From positions 1 through 8,596 of the forward strand of contig JBLNBQ010000047.1 in the NCBI GenBank assembly GCA_050260095.1: a DNA stretch of 8,596 nt, given 5' to 3'. The translations under genes were made by a program, and so were the position numbers. The notes below the pieces were generated by a model. It did no database searches. It was not told the DNA's origin and worked only from the letters and a program-made list of their open reading frames with translations. Below are positions 6,042-8,596 of the stretch, one piece after another (within the stretch, counting starts at the first letter, position 1; each line of letters starts with the position of its first letter). The stretch is from JBLNBQ01 sp050260095 (GTDB taxonomy: Bacteria > Bacillota > UBA5301 > DYFA01).

Positions 6042-6931
6042 GTCTTGACCCGTTTCGGCGCGGCCTTGGCCTCGCCGTTAACCTTGCGCCGGGGGCGCCT
6101 GACCCTCGCCCCGGCCACGCTACCGGCGGGAACCTCCGCCTGGGGGGTCTTTCCGCCCGTCCGGGCGAGGCTCTCCTGCAAGGCCGTCATCAGGTCGATG
6201 ACCTCGGCGCCGGCGCGGGCCGCGGGCGCCGCCGTGACGACCTCGCCCTCGACCTTCGCCTGGATTAGCTTGCGGAGCGCCTCGCCCGCCGTGTTTTCGT
6301 ATTTCTCCGGCTCGAACTTCTCCCCCAGGTGGTCGATGAGCGCCACGGCCATCTTGAGTTCGCGCTCACCCACCGGCGCCTCCTCGGGCAGCCCGGTCAG
6401 TTCGCTCAAGGGGAGCACCTCGTCGTGGTAGAACATCGTGCTGAGCAGTAGCCCCGGGCCGTGCACCCGGACCGCCGCCAGCGTCTCCTTGGCCCGCAGC
6501 GCCACTTTGGCCACGCCGACCTTTCCGGTCTCTCGCATGGCCTGGCGGAGCAGGGCGTACGCGCGCCCGCCGCCGGGCTGAGGCTCCAGGTAGTAGGTGC
6601 GCTCGAAGTAGACTGGGTCGATCTCCCCGCTCCCGACGAACTCCAGGATCTCCACGGTGTGTGCGGTTGGAACGGGGAGGTTGGCCAGGTCCTCGTCGGT
6701 CACCACCACGTACCGCCCGTCCTCGACCGGAAAGCCGCGCACGATCTCTTCTTTGGTGACTTCCGCGTTGCATTTGGGACAGAGCTTGGCGTAGCGGATG
6801 GGGGAGTGGCAGGTGGCGTGAAGGAGGTTGAAACTTATGTCGCGGTGCCGGGTGGCCGGGTAGAGCCGGACCGGGATGTTGACCAGGCCGAACGAGATGT
6901 TCCCCTTCCAGAGCGTACGCAAGTCGATCAC
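6038..6931 (-). CDS. ku: DNA end-binding protein Ku
   Basis: Bacterial Ku, 297 residues, a homodimeric ring that binds double-strand ends and recruits LigD. The opening LRTLWKGNISFGLVNIPVRL (4-23) is diagnostic. Other family segments are PIRYAKLCPKC (44-54), YFERTYYLEPQ (108-118), GKVGVAKVALRAKE (136-149) and ELKMAVALIDHL (191-202). C41/H42 and C51/C54 form a CH...CxxC cluster that could hold a metal. The C-terminus is an Arg/Lys-rich tail (about 276-297, with RVRRPRRK) like the basic extensions of other bacterial Ku proteins that add DNA contacts. Start GTG 6931 is preferred over upstream codons because the family begins right before LWKG and GGAG lies 5 nt upstream. It is the first gene of a coupled unit with the ligase and polymerase genes, divergent from greA. 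Confidence 0.95.
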   Translation of the reverse strand: MIDLRTLWKGNISFGLVNIPVRLYPATRHRDISFNLLHATCHSPIRYAKLCPKCNAEVTKEEIVRGFPVEDGRYVVVTDEDLANLPVPTAHTVEILEFVGSGEIDPVYFERTYYLEPQPGGGRAYALLRQAMRETGKVGVAKVALRAKETLAAVRVHGPGLLLSTMFYHDEVLPLSELTGLPEEAPVGERELKMAVALIDHLGEKFEPEKYENTAGEALRKLIQAKVEGEVVTAAPAARAGAEVIDLMTALQESLARTGGKTPQAEVPAGSVAGARVRRPRRKVNGEAKAAPKRVKT

Positions 6932-7136
6932 TCCTGCTCCGGGACAGACATATTTTCTCTCGCCGGGGCCAGAATACACAGCACCGAAGCCCCGCGGGCG
7001 CGCCCCGCCATCTCTTCGGGCGGCTCAAACCCAAGCGCGGCAAACGAATGTTCGCCTTCCCTTGGCCATCCTCTGGCAAGGAAGACTCGCCAGGGGCATA
7101 TATTCTACCGACGCGAGGTGTCAGAGGTGAGGTGCG
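6932..7136. other. Divergent ku-greA intergenic region
   Basis: These 205 bases hold the control regions for both ku (minus) and greA (plus). On the plus side TATATT (7099-7104) with a poor -35 (CTGGCA, 7073-7078, 20-nt spacing) may be the greA promoter. CCTCTGGC (7070-7077) and GCCAGGGG (7089-7096) can form a stem just before it. On the minus strand a TGTATT (6978-6973) resembles a forespore-sigma -35, but no matching -10 was found. No gene is seen. Confidence 0.4.
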
Positions 7137-7670
7137 ATGGCTGACCGTCCGGACAGGGACCCGGTGCTCACCGAGGAAGGGCTGCGCTTGCTCGTCGCCG
7201 AGCTTGACCATCTGCGCGGAGTTCGGCGGGCGGAGGTCGCCAGCCGGATCCGGGAGGCGCTGGAGTTCGGCGATGCCTGGGAGAACCCCGAATACGAGGC
7301 GGCCAAGACCGAGCAGGCCTTCGTCGAGGGGCGCATCGCCGAGCTGGAGAGCCTTCTGCACAGCGCCAAACTGGTGGGCGAGACCTCTCCGGCGGGCGAC
7401 GTCGTCGCCTTGGGCACCTGGGTGCGTTTCCGCGACCTCGAATCCGGCGAAGAGAACGAGTACTGCATCGTCGGGGCGCTGGAGGCCGATCCCTTGAGGA
7501 GCCGCATCTCGAACATGTCCCCGGTGGCGCAGGCCATCCTTGGGCACCGGGTGGGCGAACGCGTATCGGCCCAGGTGCCCGCGGGCGTGCTTCAGCTGGA
7601 GATCACCGCCGTGCGCCCGGCCGAACCCGGCTTCCTCCCGCCTGGCGCCGAAACGGCCCGCCCGGCTTGA
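7137..7670 (+). CDS. greA: Transcription elongation factor GreA/GreB family
   Basis: A 177-residue Gre factor that enters the RNA polymerase secondary channel and stimulates transcript cleavage in backtracked complexes. The N-terminal coiled coil (about 11-80) opens with LTEEGLRLLVAELDHL. The tip has the acidic pair in GDAWENPEY (D46, E49), followed by EAAKTEQAFVEGRIAELE. The C-terminal FKBP-like domain shows GTWVRFRD, then RISNMSPVAQAILGHRVGE (123-141). A 16-residue Pro-rich tail after about 161 exceeds the usual 157-165 length. The tip has Ala-Trp where Leu-Ser is commonest. Start ATG 7137 has AGGTG (7125-7129) 7 nt upstream. Bacillota often carry more than one Gre paralogue, so this may not be the main GreA. 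It is divergent from ku and its stop overlaps a tRNA promoter. Confidence 0.93.
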   Translation: MADRPDRDPVLTEEGLRLLVAELDHLRGVRRAEVASRIREALEFGDAWENPEYEAAKTEQAFVEGRIAELESLLHSAKLVGETSPAGDVVALGTWVRFRDLESGEENEYCIVGALEADPLRSRISNMSPVAQAILGHRVGERVSAQVPAGVLQLEITAVRPAEPGFLPPGAETARPA

Positions 7671-7696
7671 CTGCCCGTTTTCGCCGGTGCTATAAT
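7667..7696 (+). promoter_or_regulatory. Strong sigma-A promoter for the tRNA operon
   Basis: TTGACT (7667-7672) and a perfect TATAAT (7691-7696) are spaced by 18 nt and lie 38 nt before the first tRNA. The -35 overlaps the TGA stop codon of greA. This is the strongest promoter match in the window. Confidence 0.85.
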
Positions 7697-7733
7697 TAGG
7701 AGCGCCTCCGGGGTCCCCGGGCGGGCGGGGCAC

Positions 7734-7809
7734 GGGCGAATAGCTCAGTTGGTAGAGCATCTCCTTTACACGGAGGGGGTCGGGGGTTCGAGCCCCTCTT
7801 CGCCCACCA
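7734..7809 (+). tRNA. tRNA-Val (anticodon UAC)
   Basis: A full cloverleaf is visible. The acceptor arm GGGCGAA/TTCGCCC is perfect, the D stem is GCTC/GAGC, and the anticodon stem TCTCC/GGAGG encloses TTTACAC with anticodon TAC at 7767-7769. The T arm has GGGGGTTCGAGCCCCTC. The discriminator A and the CCA end (7807-7809) are encoded. Confidence 0.97.
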
Positions 7810-7826
7810 ACCAGTACGAGATCCGA

Positions 7827-7901
7827 GCGGAAGTGGCTCAGCGGTAGAGCATCGCCTTGCCAAGGCGAGGGTCGCGGGTTCAAATCCCGTCTTCCGCTCC
7901 A
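7827..7901 (+). tRNA. tRNA-Gly (anticodon GCC)
   Basis: A full cloverleaf with acceptor GCGGAAG/CTTCCGC, D stem GCTC/GAGC, anticodon stem TCGCC/GGCGA and loop TTGCCAA, giving anticodon GCC at 7859-7861. The T arm is GCGGGTTCAAATCCCGT. The CCA end (7899-7901) is encoded. It follows tRNA-Val by 17 nt and is presumably cotranscribed. Confidence 0.97.
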
Positions 7902-7913
7902 ATTTGCGAACAG

Positions 7914-7944
7914 ACGGGAGCTGAAAGGCTCCCGTTTTGGTTTT
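7914..7944 (+). terminator. Rho-independent terminator of the tRNA operon
   Basis: ACGGGAGC (7914-7921) and GCTCCCGT (7928-7935) form a perfect 8-bp stem with loop TGAAAG, followed by TTTGGTTTT (7936-7944). It begins 12 nt after tRNA-Gly. Confidence 0.88.
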
Positions 7945-7956
7945 CGATGCGGTAGC

Positions 7957-8169
7957 TGCTTCCGCCCTTCTGCGTGCGTCTGGTACTGCGACTTTTTCCT
8001 CGCCGGCCCCCGGTATCTCCAGTGCCTCAACTACCGCGACGACTGGCGGGGTTTCGTCAAGGCCGTGGCTGCCGCCGGCTACGCCACCGATCCCGAGTAG
8101 GCCGCCCACCTGCTCACTCGGGGCGTCGCCATCGAGAAGCTGATATACCGCCTCGGGTCAGAAAAGTAG
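7957..8169 (+). pseudogene. Remnant of a FlgJ/GH73-type glucosaminidase C-terminus (broken)
   Basis: No intact gene lies between the tRNA terminator and amt. However, one plus frame (codons from 7984, extended in both directions) reads like the end of a peptidoglycan endo-beta-N-acetylglucosaminidase. It shows DFFLAGPRY, then LNYRDDWRGFV and AAAGYATDPE, followed by an in-frame TAG (8098-8100) and then AAHLL up to a TAG at 8167-8169. In such enzymes (FlgJ C-terminal, LytG-like) the ending is typically FL..NPRY...L.YRDD...F...L..AGYATDPxYA, so the TAG falls where Tyr is usual. The catalytic N-terminal part is absent and the frame has no usable start. I infer a decayed fragment of a lost cell-wall hydrolase gene. 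Identification is from motif memory only and could be wrong. Confidence 0.5.
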
Positions 8170-8210
8170 AAACGCGATTGTATACTCGGGGGGGAACACC
8201 GTCCTGTCTC

Positions 8211-8239
8211 TTGACGGCGTGTAAGCAGCGTGTTACGTT
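8211..8239 (+). promoter_or_regulatory. Candidate promoter for amt
   Basis: TTGACG (8211-8216), 17 nt, then TACGTT (8234-8239) preceded by an extended -10 TGT (8231-8233). The -35 is good and the -10 is weak. TATACT at 8181-8186 is an alternative -10 without a good -35. Overlapping it, TGTAA (8220-8224) and TTACG (8233-8237) form an imperfect inverted repeat. Confidence 0.4.
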
Positions 8240-8289
8240 GGCGTGAAGTAAGTGACAGATGCTACACGACGTTCATGGAGGTGTCCCAG

Positions 8290-8596
8290 GTGAGTAGACG
8301 AGTAGCGGTGGGGTTTGTGGTCGCGTTTCTCTTGGTTCTGGCAGTGGCGGGGACGGTTTTAGCTGGAGTTCCGAGCGGTTCAGTCACTGGAGGGGTTGGC
8401 GACGTCGCCGCGGTCAAGGTGGGTCAGCCGACGCTCTCAGAGGTGGCGGCGCAGGTCGGGAAGAACAAAATTGCCATCAACATGACATGAGTGCTCCTCA
8501 CGGGGATGCTGGTCTTCTTCATGCAGGCCGGTTTCGCCTTGGTGGAGACCGGCTTCACCCTGGCCAAGAATGCCGCCCACACCATGACCATGAACC
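8290..8596 (+). pseudogene. amt: Amt-family ammonium transporter, N-terminal part, interrupted by in-frame TGA; runs off the window
   Basis: Ammonium channel/transporter of the Amt/MEP/Rh family, inner membrane. The start is GTG 8290 with GGAGG (8277-8281) 8 nt upstream. The first 25 residues look like a signal peptide: MSRR, then the hydrophobic VAVGFVVAFLLVLAVAG and a TVLA end, as in many Amt proteins. After KIAINMT the frame meets TGA (8488-8490) and then continues in the same frame with VLLTGMLVFFMQAGFALVET, GFTLAKNA and HTMTMN, which is the classic first Amt helix. Family members usually have Trp before this VLL. One base change (TGG to TGA) therefore explains the break; no frameshift is needed. 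Other genes here use TGA as a real stop, so reassignment of TGA to Trp is unlikely. The rest of the gene is outside the window, so it is either a recent nonsense mutation, a sequence error, or readthrough. Confidence 0.85.

Noticed and set aside
5067..6431. A 454-codon plus-strand open frame opposite the ligase and ku genes
   Set aside because: It is antisense to two genes with complete catalytic motifs, has no RBS or domain, and arises from high GC content.
6949..6978. SigG-type promoter for ku on the minus strand (TGTATT ... AAATATG)
   Set aside because: The -35-like box fits loosely, but the -10 does not match the forespore sigma consensus. Needs 5'-end mapping.
6366..8030. A 554-codon open frame on the minus strand across ku, greA and the tRNAs, with phrases such as SGRRDLNPRPSPWQGDALP
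   Set aside because: Antisense translation of tRNA genes gives exactly these RDLNPRP-type strings, which are well-known false hypothetical proteins. The rest is the shadow of ku and greA in GC-rich DNA.
8230..8289. Longer N-terminal extension of amt starting near 8230 or at ATG 8275
   Set aside because: GTG 8290 has GGAGG at ideal spacing and begins directly with a signal-peptide pattern; upstream residues are not membrane- or Amt-like.
2601..8596. Search for CRISPR arrays, insertion sequences, prophage genes or toxin-antitoxin pairs
   Set aside because: No regularly spaced repeats, transposase motifs, terminal repeats or paired small genes were seen in the window.

Overview
The window looks like chromosomal DNA from a GC-rich, endospore-forming Bacillota (Firmicutes) of the Desulfotomaculum/Symbiobacterium kind. 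The pointers are a full-length SpoVT (a forespore regulator confined to spore formers), a bacterial Ku plus LigD-type end-joining set, strong G/C third-codon bias, frequent GTG starts and clear Shine-Dalgarno sites. The exact genus cannot be fixed from the sequence.

Layout, left to right. (1) 1-1452: the 3' end of an ABC-transporter ATPase gene overlaps a complete permease gene of the SsuC/TauC/ThiX type and ends at a rho-independent terminator. (2) 1550-2341: folE2, a type IB GTP cyclohydrolase. (3) 2342-2606: an intergenic stretch with several hairpins and a sigma-A-like promoter that drives a 79-residue glutaredoxin (2607-2846). (4) 2985-3485: a hypothetical coiled-coil, Pro/Gly/Glu-rich protein. 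(5) 3480-6931, minus strand: a compact repair cluster read ku > ATP-dependent ligase > LigD-type polymerase > spoVT, closed by a terminator. The first three genes are joined by identical 4-base GTGA stop/start overlaps; spoVT follows 35 nt later with its own strong RBS. (6) 7137-7670: greA, divergent from ku. (7) 7734-7944: tRNA-Val(UAC) and tRNA-Gly(GCC), both with encoded CCA, with a promoter overlapping the greA stop codon and a terminator after tRNA-Gly. (8) 7945-8169: a decayed C-terminal piece of what looks like a FlgJ/GH73-type glucosaminidase, broken by a stop codon. (9) 8290 to the window end: the start of an Amt ammonium transporter, whose frame is broken by one TGA at a position where Trp is expected.

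How the genes fit together: Ku, ligase and polymerase together form a minimal nonhomologous end-joining machine, with the LigD activities on separate polypeptides and no phosphoesterase domain visible. The neighbouring spoVT is notable because in Bacillus subtilis the Ku/LigD genes are, to my knowledge, forespore genes under SigG with SpoVT input. Here regulator and repair genes may be one transcription unit. Nothing resembling a CRISPR array, insertion sequence, prophage or replication origin was seen. The most noteworthy points are the split NHEJ operon linked to spoVT, the in-frame TGA in amt, the glucosaminidase remnant behind the tRNAs, and the structured folE2-grx intergenic region.
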